DNA of 64,000 nt, taken from contig NC_079270.1 in the NCBI RefSeq assembly GCF_947241705.1, positions 682,001 to 746,000 of the forward strand, given 5' to 3'. This document shows positions 56,224 through 64,000 of the stretch, in pieces. The position numbers and the translations under genes are program-made. How positions within the stretch are numbered: position 1 is the stretch's first letter; every line of letters begins with the position of its first letter. Source of the DNA: Saccharomyces mikatae IFO 1815. Taxonomy: Eukaryota > Ascomycota > Saccharomycetes > Saccharomycetales > Saccharomycetaceae. The notes under the pieces were generated by a model that worked only from the letters and a program-made list of their open reading frames with translations, did no database searches and was not told where the DNA came from.

Positions 56224-56943
56224 TTAGGGTGGAAAACTGGTTGCGTGTGAACCAAGACTTACAGTCTCTTGTTTATTGGTTAGATCATTCGGTAATTTCA
56301 AAAAGGCCTGGATTTTCATTAGCAACTCGTCTGGTAATTGTGTTATAAACATGAAAAAACGCTCCCTCCTAGGATGGTTTTCAACTGCCTTCTGTACTGC
56401 TGGGTCGTTTAGTATCATTTGAACAATTTCCGTTATCATGTCCTCATCGATAACTGCAAGAGTCTTGATCCAAGGTAAGTCTACCAGACGCAGTGACATT
56501 TCTTCTTGTGTATTCACAGCTTTCCACCGAAGATCGAAATATTTGGATAGTTCACTCTTGATATGCGAAAATTCATAAGGAACATTGACAGTATAATCAA
56601 CTGCATACGCATCATCTTCGAACGTTAAGTCGTGCCCGATGCTAAATTTTCCAGCATGATCAATAAAAAAACACTCTATCTGTAGATGAAACTCTCCCCA
56701 ACCAGTTTCTTTGATAAGAAATGGTAGTGAATCCAACCGTCTATTAGGCTTTCTAAAACTGGGATGCAAACGGTATATGCATTTGCAAATTATGCTAGGC
56801 TCCACTTCGTTTCCTTTTGCATCTAGCATAAGAAGCTCCATCTGCCACCGACGCAAAGGAAGTTCATTTTCCTGAATTTGCTGTTCCGGTATTATAACCT
56901 GTTGTGTTTTTACTCTGAAAGTGATTTCTATTGAATTATCCAT
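56224..56943 (-). CDS. SAS5: SAS histone acetyltransferase complex subunit Sas5
   Basis: A YEATS-domain subunit of the SAS-I complex (Sas2, Sas4, Sas5), which acetylates H4 Lys16 and limits spreading of silencing. The YEATS fold covers residues about 2-135, with LPLRRWQMELLMLDAKGNEV near 27-46 and the aromatic TGWGEFHLQIECFF near 82-95. A C-terminal helical part follows. It has 239 residues from the MDNSIEITFRVKTQQ start. I recall 248 in S. cerevisiae, so the C-terminus may be about nine residues shorter here. Confidence 0.93.
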   Translation of the reverse strand: MDNSIEITFRVKTQQVIIPEQQIQENELPLRRWQMELLMLDAKGNEVEPSIICKCIYRLHPSFRKPNRRLDSLPFLIKETGWGEFHLQIECFFIDHAGKFSIGHDLTFEDDAYAVDYTVNVPYEFSHIKSELSKYFDLRWKAVNTQEEMSLRLVDLPWIKTLAVIDEDMITEIVQMILNDPAVQKAVENHPRRERFFMFITQLPDELLMKIQAFLKLPNDLTNKQETVSLGSHATSFPP

Positions 56944-57237
56944 AAAAGAACGTTTGTAATACAACAGAAAAAAAATTAGCCTTTAAAGGTTAAAAATGAA
57001 AACGTTTGTGAGCAATCTTGAAGTGCTATAGTATATCTTACACGCTAATGGCGCTGCTACAATTTCACCGTGCAGATCCAGTAGTGATGAGTTGCTTTAA
57101 TGTGATCATAACCTTGCGATGCCGTGAAACGCGATCGCATCAACTAAGCGTCACTAAATAGCACCTTTAATTAGTTTTTACTTATATTATTTAATTTCTT
57201 TATCTATCAAAAATTTGAATACTATGGCTGCTTAACT

Positions 57238-57948
57238 TTAAGGATAAAGTAACAAATATACACCAAACAAAAAGGATAAGAATCCCATTGAAGGCAATAA
57301 GAAGGGGGATGAATTTTCATATCCTCCAATAGTCGTAATATTTGCTGGCGCAATGGTTGGAAATATTTCAACACTAGTAACGCCCGTCGATACAGCCATA
57401 CTCGTCGTACTATATAAATACGGAAGAGTGCTGGTCAATTTTGTGGTGCTTCCTTGCATTTCGTTATTATCAGCAATGCTGCTGTTAGTGGCTACAACCT
57501 CTTTATAGGCGTATATTTTCGGTTCGGGAGCCTCTTCAAATACTTCATCGCTACCATCATTCTCCTTCATGCTGTCTTCCATAATTTCATATAAAATACT
57601 TTCAATCTGTGAAAACTTTTTATGCTCCACTATTGTTAGAGGATCCTCCATAAGAAAGTCTATTACAGATTTGGAAGCAAGCACCGTATCAACTTGCTCT
57701 TGTGAGTTTAAAACTAGGGAGGGCTCTGACAGGTCCGTTAATACCAAGTATGGACTAAATTCCATTTGATTTAGCAACGTTGGTGGTAATGAATTCTTAT
57801 CCAAATGGAAAACTAAAGAACTAGACTTGTTTTGTTCTGTTTGGTCCTCTTCATAGTCATCTGATGTAAAAGTAATTGAATACTTGATAGCAAACACTTG
57901 TGCCATAAAAAAAGCAAAGAAAAGGGAAGATAAGTATAATCCTAACAT
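57238..57948 (-). CDS. SPR2: GPI-anchored sporulation protein (YOR214C)
   Basis: A putative spore-wall protein, 236 residues, identified by position, composition and end signals. The N-terminal signal peptide is about residues 1-20 (LYLSSLFFAFFMAQVFA). The C-terminus has a small-residue region (GGYENSS) followed by a hydrophobic tail (FLSFLFGVYLLLYP), as in GPI attachment signals. The stretch between is Ser/Thr-rich in its last third, suiting O-mannosylation. Asn-X-Ser/Thr sites occur (NKSS, NSSI, NITT, NSSP). No catalytic domain is visible. Two Ndt80-type elements upstream support sporulation-time expression. The symbol rests on synteny with YOR214C. Confidence 0.88.
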   Translation of the reverse strand: MLGLYLSSLFFAFFMAQVFAIKYSITFTSDDYEEDQTEQNKSSSLVFHLDKNSLPPTLLNQMEFSPYLVLTDLSEPSLVLNSQEQVDTVLASKSVIDFLMEDPLTIVEHKKFSQIESILYEIMEDSMKENDGSDEVFEEAPEPKIYAYKEVVATNSSIADNNEMQGSTTKLTSTLPYLYSTTSMAVSTGVTSVEIFPTIAPANITTIGGYENSSPFLLPSMGFLSFLFGVYLLLYP

Positions 57949-58373
57949 TTAAATGAGAAATTTGAAGGGAAACGGATACGAAACTTTATATTTTCCTTGC
58001 GTAATTAGTTCTGGCTTGGTGTCGTTTTTAGTTATGTGTAAGAGTGTTTGGTTAGCAGTTAGTCTTTGGGTTTGAGTGTTATTGCAAACAGTATTAAGAT
58101 TGCCAAGAAAAGAATATAAAATATACAAAAGCGTATCCTACTTAAACGAAAAGCTAATGATAATTAGCCAGACAAACTGCGACCGCTATAAGACACAAAA
58201 ACAGCGTACACAAAATAGAGATGAAAAGGGAGCAATCATAGATTTTTTTTTACGTGTATTTAAGGTATGTATTAATAAAGTACCTTTAATAATTATTGAC
58301 GAATATTTTTACATTTCTTCATGTAGTGCTGATTAAGGATGTGTCGTGGTTCGTCGTGCAAAAATGAATGTTA
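57949..58373. promoter_or_regulatory. SPR2 promoter and AIM41 3' end
   Basis: 425 bases between two minus-strand genes. It contains two tandem middle-sporulation-type elements (58192-58215). A T/A-rich run is at 58241-58256. A plus-strand frame here was judged spurious. Confidence 0.6.
58192..58215 (+). promoter_or_regulatory. Tandem Ndt80-type middle sporulation elements of SPR2
   Basis: GACACAAAA (58192-58200) and TACACAAAA (58207-58215) each contain the CRCAAAA core. The first matches the full gNCRCAAAW consensus. They lie 244-267 bases upstream of the SPR2 ATG, reading away from the gene; such sites are known to work in either orientation. Binding is inferred. Confidence 0.6.
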
Positions 58374-58931
58374 TCATTTAAAAATCTCTTTAAATTGTTT
58401 AACAATGCTGTTTTTAATAGCAGTTGGCGATGTCTTCCATTCTGTTGGCAATGACTTCCAGTCAATTTCTCCCATAATTTCTTTAATTTGGATCTTTTTC
58501 TCACCTGCCTTCTCTTTAAGGGCATCTAGCAGGTTTTTCACATTCTGATCAATATCAAGCTCGGATGACACAGGTAACTGATCCATGTATTGCTTTATGA
58601 TGTCCATTTCACCTTGCTCCTTGGCCACTAGATCGTCCCTTTTGTTAGCAACGAATTCATTAATGGAGTCTTTTCTTTGAGATACTAACTTAGAGTACAT
58701 GTCGTAGAGAGAATACTCGTCGGCGCTCTTTCCCTTTAAGTCAATTTCTTTGTTCTTAATAGCTGATAACATGCTTCTGATCGCTGTCTTTTTCATCTCA
58801 TCCTTGGCAATCATGGCCTTTTTTAAATCTCCCTTCAGTAGACTAATAGCAGCCGTGTAAGCTGGAGAGCTGTTGTAACGAACAAAGGTTACTCTAGTCG
58901 AAAGAATTGGTCTAATTGATTGTCTGAACAT
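58374..58931 (-). CDS. AIM41: Mitochondrial YqeY-like protein Aim41
   Basis: Protein of 185 residues, the S. cerevisiae length. The first 25 residues ([22 protein letters not shown]) are Arg/Ser-rich, without acidic residues, and suit a mitochondrial presequence. The rest is a YqeY/GatB-type helical domain (about 27-185), a family linked to tRNA-dependent amidotransferase C-terminal domains. The exact function is unknown; in S. cerevisiae the deletion alters mitochondrial genome inheritance. Its 3' side faces the SPR2 promoter. Confidence 0.93.
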   Translation of the reverse strand: MFRQSIRPILSTRVTFVRYNSSPAYTAAISLLKGDLKKAMIAKDEMKKTAIRSMLSAIKNKEIDLKGKSADEYSLYDMYSKLVSQRKDSINEFVANKRDDLVAKEQGEMDIIKQYMDQLPVSSELDIDQNVKNLLDALKEKAGEKKIQIKEIMGEIDWKSLPTEWKTSPTAIKNSIVKQFKEIFK

Positions 58932-59168
58932 TTTGAAGTGCTGATACTTGTTGTTTTATTAACTTGTTACCCCAGGGTCCCGTTTCTTTATTACTTTCTT
59001 AGTGTTAAAAGATCCTTTTTTCTTCCCTTTAAAGGCTGGATCCTTTTCCGAAAAGTCCTGGGTGCAAGGGTAGAAGTAATATATGTGATTTTATCGTTTA
59101 TAGAGTATAGATTTGAGTAGTACTACCTAAGTATTTATGCTGGTCGGATCTGGATTCAGTTCTCACGA

Positions 59169-60617
59169 TCAATCTTTCTCACTCTCTTTCTCAAGGTAAT
59201 TGGTCCAAAGTGATACGAAGCTTTCTGTTCTTGATACTGCGCCTGAGTTTCTGGACTGTTCGTTGTTCGAGATCAAACCGGCTTGTTGTTTCTTGTCTTC
59301 ATCCCAGTTTAGAAAATTGGATAGCAATTCAAGAACTTCAAACTTCCTTGGATCTGCTCTGGGTATGGATACGAAAGATATTAATAAGTTGGATATCAGC
59401 TCCTTATCGACGGATTCAGAGTCGCTTGACTTCTTTAACATGGTAAGGGCCTTTGTCAAATGCTCATTTAATATGATCGCTTCGTGACGAAGTTTTCCAA
59501 TTTGTAAGATATGTTGCTTAGATTCTTCTTCATATTTTTCCTTCATAGATATGTCTTCTCTCATGACTTCTATTTGTTTTTTCAAACCTTCCAGAGTTTT
59601 TGTGTCATTATTGTGTGCTTCCAATTCGGTATCAAGTTGAGATCGTAAAGCTTTAATTTCGAGGTCCTTCTCTCTAGCCTCTTCTCCTCTTTTGTTATCA
59701 ATTTCTTCAATTTTCAATTCCAGATTATCTACCGAGTTTTGTAATACTGCTTTCTCACTCTCGCGGGATTCCAGAGCCTGTTTCAATTCATCTCTTTCTG
59801 CCCTCAAGTCGGATATGTCTTGTTTATTGTTTTCCAAGATTATCATAAGTTCCTGAACCTGAATATTCAACTGATCTTTTTCTTTCCTGTATGAGTTAAG
59901 TTCTTTGCTATGCTTTTCAATTATGCCATTGTTTTCATCTTGTAAAGCTTCTATTCTTGATTCATATTCCAAAAAGACATCCTCTGTATTTTCTTGCTCC
60001 TTTTCCAAGTTTTCTAACTCATTGTTTAAAGTCACAATTGTTGATTGTAATTCCGAGTTTTCTGTCTTGGTGGCTTCAAGTTTCTTTTTTAGTTTTAGGT
60101 TTTGCGATTCGTACTCAGTAAGTTGCTCTTGTACTTCTTCCAATTGTTTTTGTGCCTCCTTCATCTTGTTAAAAATTGTTTTCATAGAGGATATCTTGCT
60201 CAATAACGTGTCATACTGTGATTTAAATTCGTCTCTTTCCTTAATAACATTTGCTAGCTCATCTTTAACAACTTCATTACGCATTTCTTGGTGCTTTTTG
60301 CCATCTAATTCCAAGTTCAAACGCTCGATTTCCTCTTTTAGCTCCTCTATCTTGTCATCGGCCTTTTTTTCCTCCAAAGACTTGGTAGTCAGGTCATCAT
60401 TGACTGCTTGTTGGTCTATTCCTATGGAAGGATCTTCCTGCTTAACTTCTTCATTAACCAATACACTACTAGTTTCCGCATCTGTAGATTTTTTTGAGGG
60501 ATCATGTTCGTTTTCAGGATTGAATACTTCTTCATGTTCATTAACGATTTTGTCAGTATTCTCCTCATGGGGATGAATTTTGGTCTTTTTGCCTGTTTTC
60601 TTTTTATTTTTGCCCAT
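59169..60617 (-). CDS. RUD3: Golgi coiled-coil matrix protein Rud3
   Basis: A cis-Golgi golgin of 482 residues (484 in S. cerevisiae) that binds Arf1-GTP through a GRIP-related (GRAB) domain and depends on Erv14 for localisation. The basic N-terminus MGKNKKKTGKKTK defines the start. An acidic disordered segment runs to about 80. Coiled coil covers about 80-385. The GRAB region is near 410-455 (LISNLLISFVSIPRADPRKF...FLNWDED). The frame is open upstream, with another in-frame ATG at 60716, 33 codons earlier; I chose 60617 because the family starts there. Confidence 0.95.
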   Translation of the reverse strand: MGKNKKKTGKKTKIHPHEENTDKIVNEHEEVFNPENEHDPSKKSTDAETSSVLVNEEVKQEDPSIGIDQQAVNDDLTTKSLEEKKADDKIEELKEEIERLNLELDGKKHQEMRNEVVKDELANVIKERDEFKSQYDTLLSKISSMKTIFNKMKEAQKQLEEVQEQLTEYESQNLKLKKKLEATKTENSELQSTIVTLNNELENLEKEQENTEDVFLEYESRIEALQDENNGIIEKHSKELNSYRKEKDQLNIQVQELMIILENNKQDISDLRAERDELKQALESRESEKAVLQNSVDNLELKIEEIDNKRGEEAREKDLEIKALRSQLDTELEAHNNDTKTLEGLKKQIEVMREDISMKEKYEEESKQHILQIGKLRHEAIILNEHLTKALTMLKKSSDSESVDKELISNLLISFVSIPRADPRKFEVLELLSNFLNWDEDKKQQAGLISNNEQSRNSGAVSRTESFVSLWTNYLEKESEKD

Positions 60618-60938
60618 CCTGGTTTCAAATAATGCAATTGTTTGTGAAGAATCAAATGGGTAACGTACACAAGCACTATCTAGATCGTTCTTCATATAAT
60701 AATTTGGAGCTCTCATAGTTGGAATTTCTGTTTGTTTTCATTTTTCGTATCAAAATGAGCACGAAATTCAGAGAGTAAGTACTGAAAAAAAAAACCAAAA
60801 TGAGGATAAGCAGTTAAATCCAGCAGCAAGACAGTGATTGTGCTTCATACGCAACTAGATCCTTGTGAAATTTGAAATTGGACATCTCCATTTAATTCAT
60901 ACTCAAGACCGATCCATTTTCAAACTGTGCTGGGAAAA
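60618..60938. promoter_or_regulatory. RUD3-RFC1 divergent promoter region
   Basis: 321 bases upstream of both genes. It includes the in-frame upstream ATG of RUD3 and an A-run at 60785-60794. No recognised factor site; no MCB-type ACGCGT was seen although RFC1 is a replication gene. Confidence 0.5.
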
Positions 60939-63524
60939 ATGGTCAATATTTCCGATTTTTTTGGTAAAAATAGGAAATCTTCAAGATTGTCAACATCTAG
61001 ACCTACAGGGCAAGTAAGGGCATCTGAGCCAGAAGTTATTGATCTAGACAATGAATCAGATCAAGAACCAAATGATAAAACCCCTGAAAAATCATCTGCA
61101 AGTAAGATAATTCATATATCAGAGACACCAGAATCTGAAAAAAAGCTACCCATTTCCACAAAGAGAAAAGCTTCTTCACCAGTAGTCAAGTCATCGAACT
61201 TCAAAAAAAAAAAAATTGTCCCTGAAGTTGCACACCCTGCTTCAGTTATTACGGCACAAGACGTACTAGATAAAATTCCGTCCTTGGACCTGTCAAATGT
61301 TCATGTTAAGGAGAATATTAAGTTTGATTTCAAGGGCGCAAACTCTAAAGTTGATCCAGATGAAATTGCTTCAGAAATAGGCGATTTTCCTGAAGGAAAG
61401 CCGAATTGTTTATTAGGTCTAACAATTGTTTTCACAGGTATATTACCAACCTTAGAGCGTGGAGCGTCTGAAGCCTTAGCCAAGAGATATGGTGCAAGGG
61501 TTACTAAATCAATCTCAAGCAAAACTTCAGTAGTAGTTTTAGGCGATGAAGCAGGACCAAAAAAACTAGAGAAAATTAAACAATTAAAAATCAAAGCTAT
61601 AGACGAAGAAGGTTTTAAGCTACTAATTGCTGGAATGCCTGCTGAAGGTGGTGACGGAGATGCTGCCGAAAAAGCACGTCATAAACTAGAAGAACAACAC
61701 CATATTGCTGCCAAAGAAGCAGAATTACTTGTTAAGAAGGAAGAAGAAAGGGCTAAGAAGCTTGCCGCCTCTAGATTATCTGGCAGCCATGCTCAGAGGG
61801 ATAATGTAGTTAGGGAAGAAGATAAATTGTGGACTGTAAAGTACGCACCAACGAATCTTCAACAAGTCTGTGGTAATAAAGGAAGTGTGACTAAATTGAA
61901 AAATTGGTTAGCCAATTGGGAAAATTCGAAGAGAAATGGATTCAAACATGCTGGTAAAGACGGTTCCGGAGTTTTTAGGGCTGCAATGCTATATGGTCCT
62001 CCTGGTATTGGGAAAACAACTGCTGCTCATTTAGTTGCAGAAGAGCTTGGGTATGATATTCTTGAGCAAAACGCATCTGATGTTCGCTCTAAAACCTTAC
62101 TTAATGCTGGTGTTAAGAACGCTCTGGATAATATGTCTGTCGTAGGTTATTTCAAGCACAACGAAGAAACACATAATATAAACGGGAAGCATTTTGTCAT
62201 TATTATGGATGAAGTTGATGGTATGAGTGGGGGTGATAGAGGTGGGGTTGGTCAGTTAGCACAGTTTTGTCGTAAAACATCAACACCATTGATATTGATT
62301 TGCAATGAGCGTAATTTACCGAAAATGAGACCCTTCGATAGAGTCTGTCTTGATATTCAATTTAGAAGACCTGATGCTAACAGTATCAAATCAAGATTAA
62401 TGACAATCGCTATTAGAGAGAAGTTCAAACTTGACCCAAATGTTATTGACAGGCTGATTCAAACTACAAGAGGTGATATTCGCCAGGTCATCAATCTTCT
62501 TTCAACGATATCTACGACTACTAAAACCATTAACCACGAAAATATCAACGAGATCTCAAAAGCATGGGAAAAGAATATTGCCCTAAAACCTTTTGACATC
62601 GCTCATAAAATGTTTGATGGACAAATATACTCCGAAGTAGGTTCAAGAAACTTTACCCTAAACGATAAGATTGCCCTATATTTTGATGACTTTGATTTCA
62701 CACCCTTAATGATCCAGGAAAACTACTTATCTACAAGGCCAAGCGTTTTGAAACCTGGCCAAACACATTTAGAAGCTGTTGCTGAGGCGGCTAACTGCAT
62801 TTCATTGGGTGATATGGTCGAAAGGAAAATTCGTAGTAGCGAGCAGCTATGGAGTCTATTGCCATTGCATGCTGTCCTTTCAGCTGTTTATCCAGCGTCA
62901 AAGGTTGCTGGTCATATGGCAGGAAGAATCAATTTCACCACTTGGCTTGGCCAAAATTCCAAATCTGGTAAATATTACAGGTTACTGCAAGAGGTACATT
63001 ATCATACAAGATTAGGAACATCTACTGACAAGATTGGATTAAGGCTGGATTATTTACCGACTTTTAAAAAGAGATTATTGGATCCATTTTTGAAGCAAGG
63101 TGCTGATGCGATCCCATCTGTGATTGAAGTAATGGATGATTACTATTTGACTAAAGAAGATTGGGATTCTATTATGGAGCTTTTTGTAGGTCCTGATATG
63201 ACAGTAGCGGCTATTAAAAAGATACCTGCTGCTGTTAAAAGCGGATTTACGCGAAAGTATAACAGTATGACACATCCAGTGGCAATTTACAGAACAGGTA
63301 CTACTATTGGTAGCAGTTCTATTAGTGCTAACGCTAGTACGCCTGATTTTGAAGATGTCGTTGACGCAGATGATAACCCAATCCCTGCAGATGACGATGA
63401 AGCACCAGACAGTAACATAGACTTGAAAAAGGATAAACTTATCAAACAAAAAGCTAAACCTACAAGAAAGAAGACCGCAGCCGGCAAATCGAGTAGCAGC
63501 AAAAAAAGAAAAACTAAAGAATAG
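60939..63524 (+). CDS. RFC1: Replication factor C large subunit
   Basis: The largest subunit of the RFC clamp loader that places PCNA on primer-template junctions. It has 861 residues, the S. cerevisiae length, from the [10 protein letters not shown] start at 60939. The N-terminus resembles a PCNA-interacting motif (ISDFF). An acidic/basic linker follows. The BRCT domain lies at about 154-233. The AAA+ module has Walker A GPPGIGKT (353-360) and Walker B DEVD (424-427). The collar domain follows to about 790. The C-terminus is acidic, then Lys-rich and nuclear-localisation-like (KKRKTKE). All ATPase motifs are intact. Confidence 0.98.
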   Translation: MVNISDFFGKNRKSSRLSTSRPTGQVRASEPEVIDLDNESDQEPNDKTPEKSSASKIIHISETPESEKKLPISTKRKASSPVVKSSNFKKKKIVPEVAHPASVITAQDVLDKIPSLDLSNVHVKENIKFDFKGANSKVDPDEIASEIGDFPEGKPNCLLGLTIVFTGILPTLERGASEALAKRYGARVTKSISSKTSVVVLGDEAGPKKLEKIKQLKIKAIDEEGFKLLIAGMPAEGGDGDAAEKARHKLEEQHHIAAKEAELLVKKEEERAKKLAASRLSGSHAQRDNVVREEDKLWTVKYAPTNLQQVCGNKGSVTKLKNWLANWENSKRNGFKHAGKDGSGVFRAAMLYGPPGIGKTTAAHLVAEELGYDILEQNASDVRSKTLLNAGVKNALDNMSVVGYFKHNEETHNINGKHFVIIMDEVDGMSGGDRGGVGQLAQFCRKTSTPLILICNERNLPKMRPFDRVCLDIQFRRPDANSIKSRLMTIAIREKFKLDPNVIDRLIQTTRGDIRQVINLLSTISTTTKTINHENINEISKAWEKNIALKPFDIAHKMFDGQIYSEVGSRNFTLNDKIALYFDDFDFTPLMIQENYLSTRPSVLKPGQTHLEAVAEAANCISLGDMVERKIRSSEQLWSLLPLHAVLSAVYPASKVAGHMAGRINFTTWLGQNSKSGKYYRLLQEVHYHTRLGTSTDKIGLRLDYLPTFKKRLLDPFLKQGADAIPSVIEVMDDYYLTKEDWDSIMELFVGPDMTVAAIKKIPAAVKSGFTRKYNSMTHPVAIYRTGTTIGSSSISANASTPDFEDVVDADDNPIPADDDEAPDSNIDLKKDKLIKQKAKPTRKKTAAGKSSSSKKRKTKE

Positions 63525-63816
63525 TTTATTTTATATAATATAGTCATATTGACACCTTTTGGTCATTAACGTTATGAGCCTCTGTGTTATCAAATATGTT
63601 AAAAGTACATAGCAATAGTGACTCAATAGGCAACAATGTTGCCTTGGTGTATAGTTCGCAAAAGAATATACCCGTACATAAATACAATAAACATTACATT
63701 TTCAGCGCTAATATTTCGGTCGGAGATGCTAATCTATCATCATCTTTACCCCGTTAGAGAACCGTTAAGCTGTAATTATATTGTTGCAGTTAATATCACA
63801 ATCCTTTAGAAATTTT

Positions 63817-64000
63817 TCACAGACTCAGAAGTTTTTTATTGTCAAAGCGTCCATCAAAGGCATCTTTTAGCCAGTAATATAGTTTTTGGAATACAATTCT
63901 TTGAGCATTATGATATCTGATGGAATGATCCGAATCTGGAAAAATATGCATGTCATAATTGGTCAATCCCAATAAATTCAGTTGATCAACTAATCTAAAG
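63817..64000 (-). CDS. STE13: Dipeptidyl aminopeptidase A, C-terminal end (partial)
   Basis: The last 60 codons and stop of a gene that continues past the right edge. The segment PDSDHSIRYHNAQRIVFQKL holds the catalytic histidine of prolyl-oligopeptidase/DPP-IV-type peptidases (DHSI). It closely matches the C-terminus of S. cerevisiae Ste13, the late-Golgi enzyme that trims X-Ala repeats from the alpha-factor precursor. Synteny agrees: YOR219C follows RFC1 and converges on it. The C-terminal few residues differ from S. cerevisiae. The start, transmembrane anchor and catalytic serine lie outside the window. Confidence 0.9.
   Translation of the reverse strand, partial: FRLVDQLNLLGLTNYDMHIFPDSDHSIRYHNAQRIVFQKLYYWLKDAFDGRFDNKKLLSL

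Noticed and set aside
59905-60576. Plus-strand 223-codon frame
   Set aside because: It is the antisense of the RUD3 coiled coil; Ser/Cys/Phe-rich shadow frames are typical opposite Glu/Lys/Leu-rich genes.

Overview
The window is nuclear chromosomal DNA of a budding yeast of the genus Saccharomyces. The genes are compact and, as far as I can see, intronless, and they include HIS3, DED1, STE4, MGM1, RET1 and RFC1. Their order and orientation match the right arm of S. cerevisiae chromosome XV from YOR186W to YOR219C (STE13). The proteins differ from the S. cerevisiae ones I remember at many positions (HIS3 by roughly one residue in fifteen), and intergenic DNA is diverged. It therefore looks like another member of the Saccharomyces complex (the S. 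kudriavzevii, S. arboricola or S. uvarum/eubayanus range is plausible). I cannot fix the species without alignment.

Layout. 1-8 kb: a membrane-protein orphan (YOR186W), mitochondrial EF-Tu (TUF1), the polarity protein MSB1 and the INO80 subunit IES4. 8-18 kb: sporulation glucanase SPR1, the large SWI/SNF-type translocase ULS1 and, on the minus strand, the transporter THI72. 18-22 kb: a long stretch without a recognisable gene that ends in a four-deep nest of Ty long terminal repeats (LTRs), directly upstream of an initiator tRNA-Met gene. 22-39 kb: PEX27, TOA1, SLK19, LIP5, MCA1, BFR1, MRM1, HIS3, DED1, GEP3. 39-64 kb: NOC2, RET1, PTP2, NPT1, RPB10, MGM1, STE4, SAS5, SPR2, AIM41, RUD3, RFC1 and the 3' end of STE13.

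There is no operon-like logic, but shared regulation can be read from the DNA. NOC2 and RET1 each carry an RRPE plus PAC pair, the ribosome-biogenesis/polymerase A and C signature. Four nuclear genes for mitochondrial proteins (TUF1, MRM1, GEP3, MGM1) have Puf3-type motifs at or just past their stop codons. HIS3 has a Gcn4 site, a TATA element and a 10-codon upstream ORF that overlaps its ATG. SPR2 has two tandem Ndt80-type sites. STE4 has two perfect pheromone-response heptamers.

I found no undescribed multi-gene system. The least ordinary region is about 15.3-21.9 kb: worn Ty1/Ty2-like and Ty3-like LTR relics with no tRNA beside them, about 2.2 kb of unexplained and partly GC-richer DNA that may be a decayed gene, and an LTR nest whose insertion order can be read from its target-site duplications. 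Species, symbols and family lengths rest on memory of S. cerevisiae proteins, not on a search.
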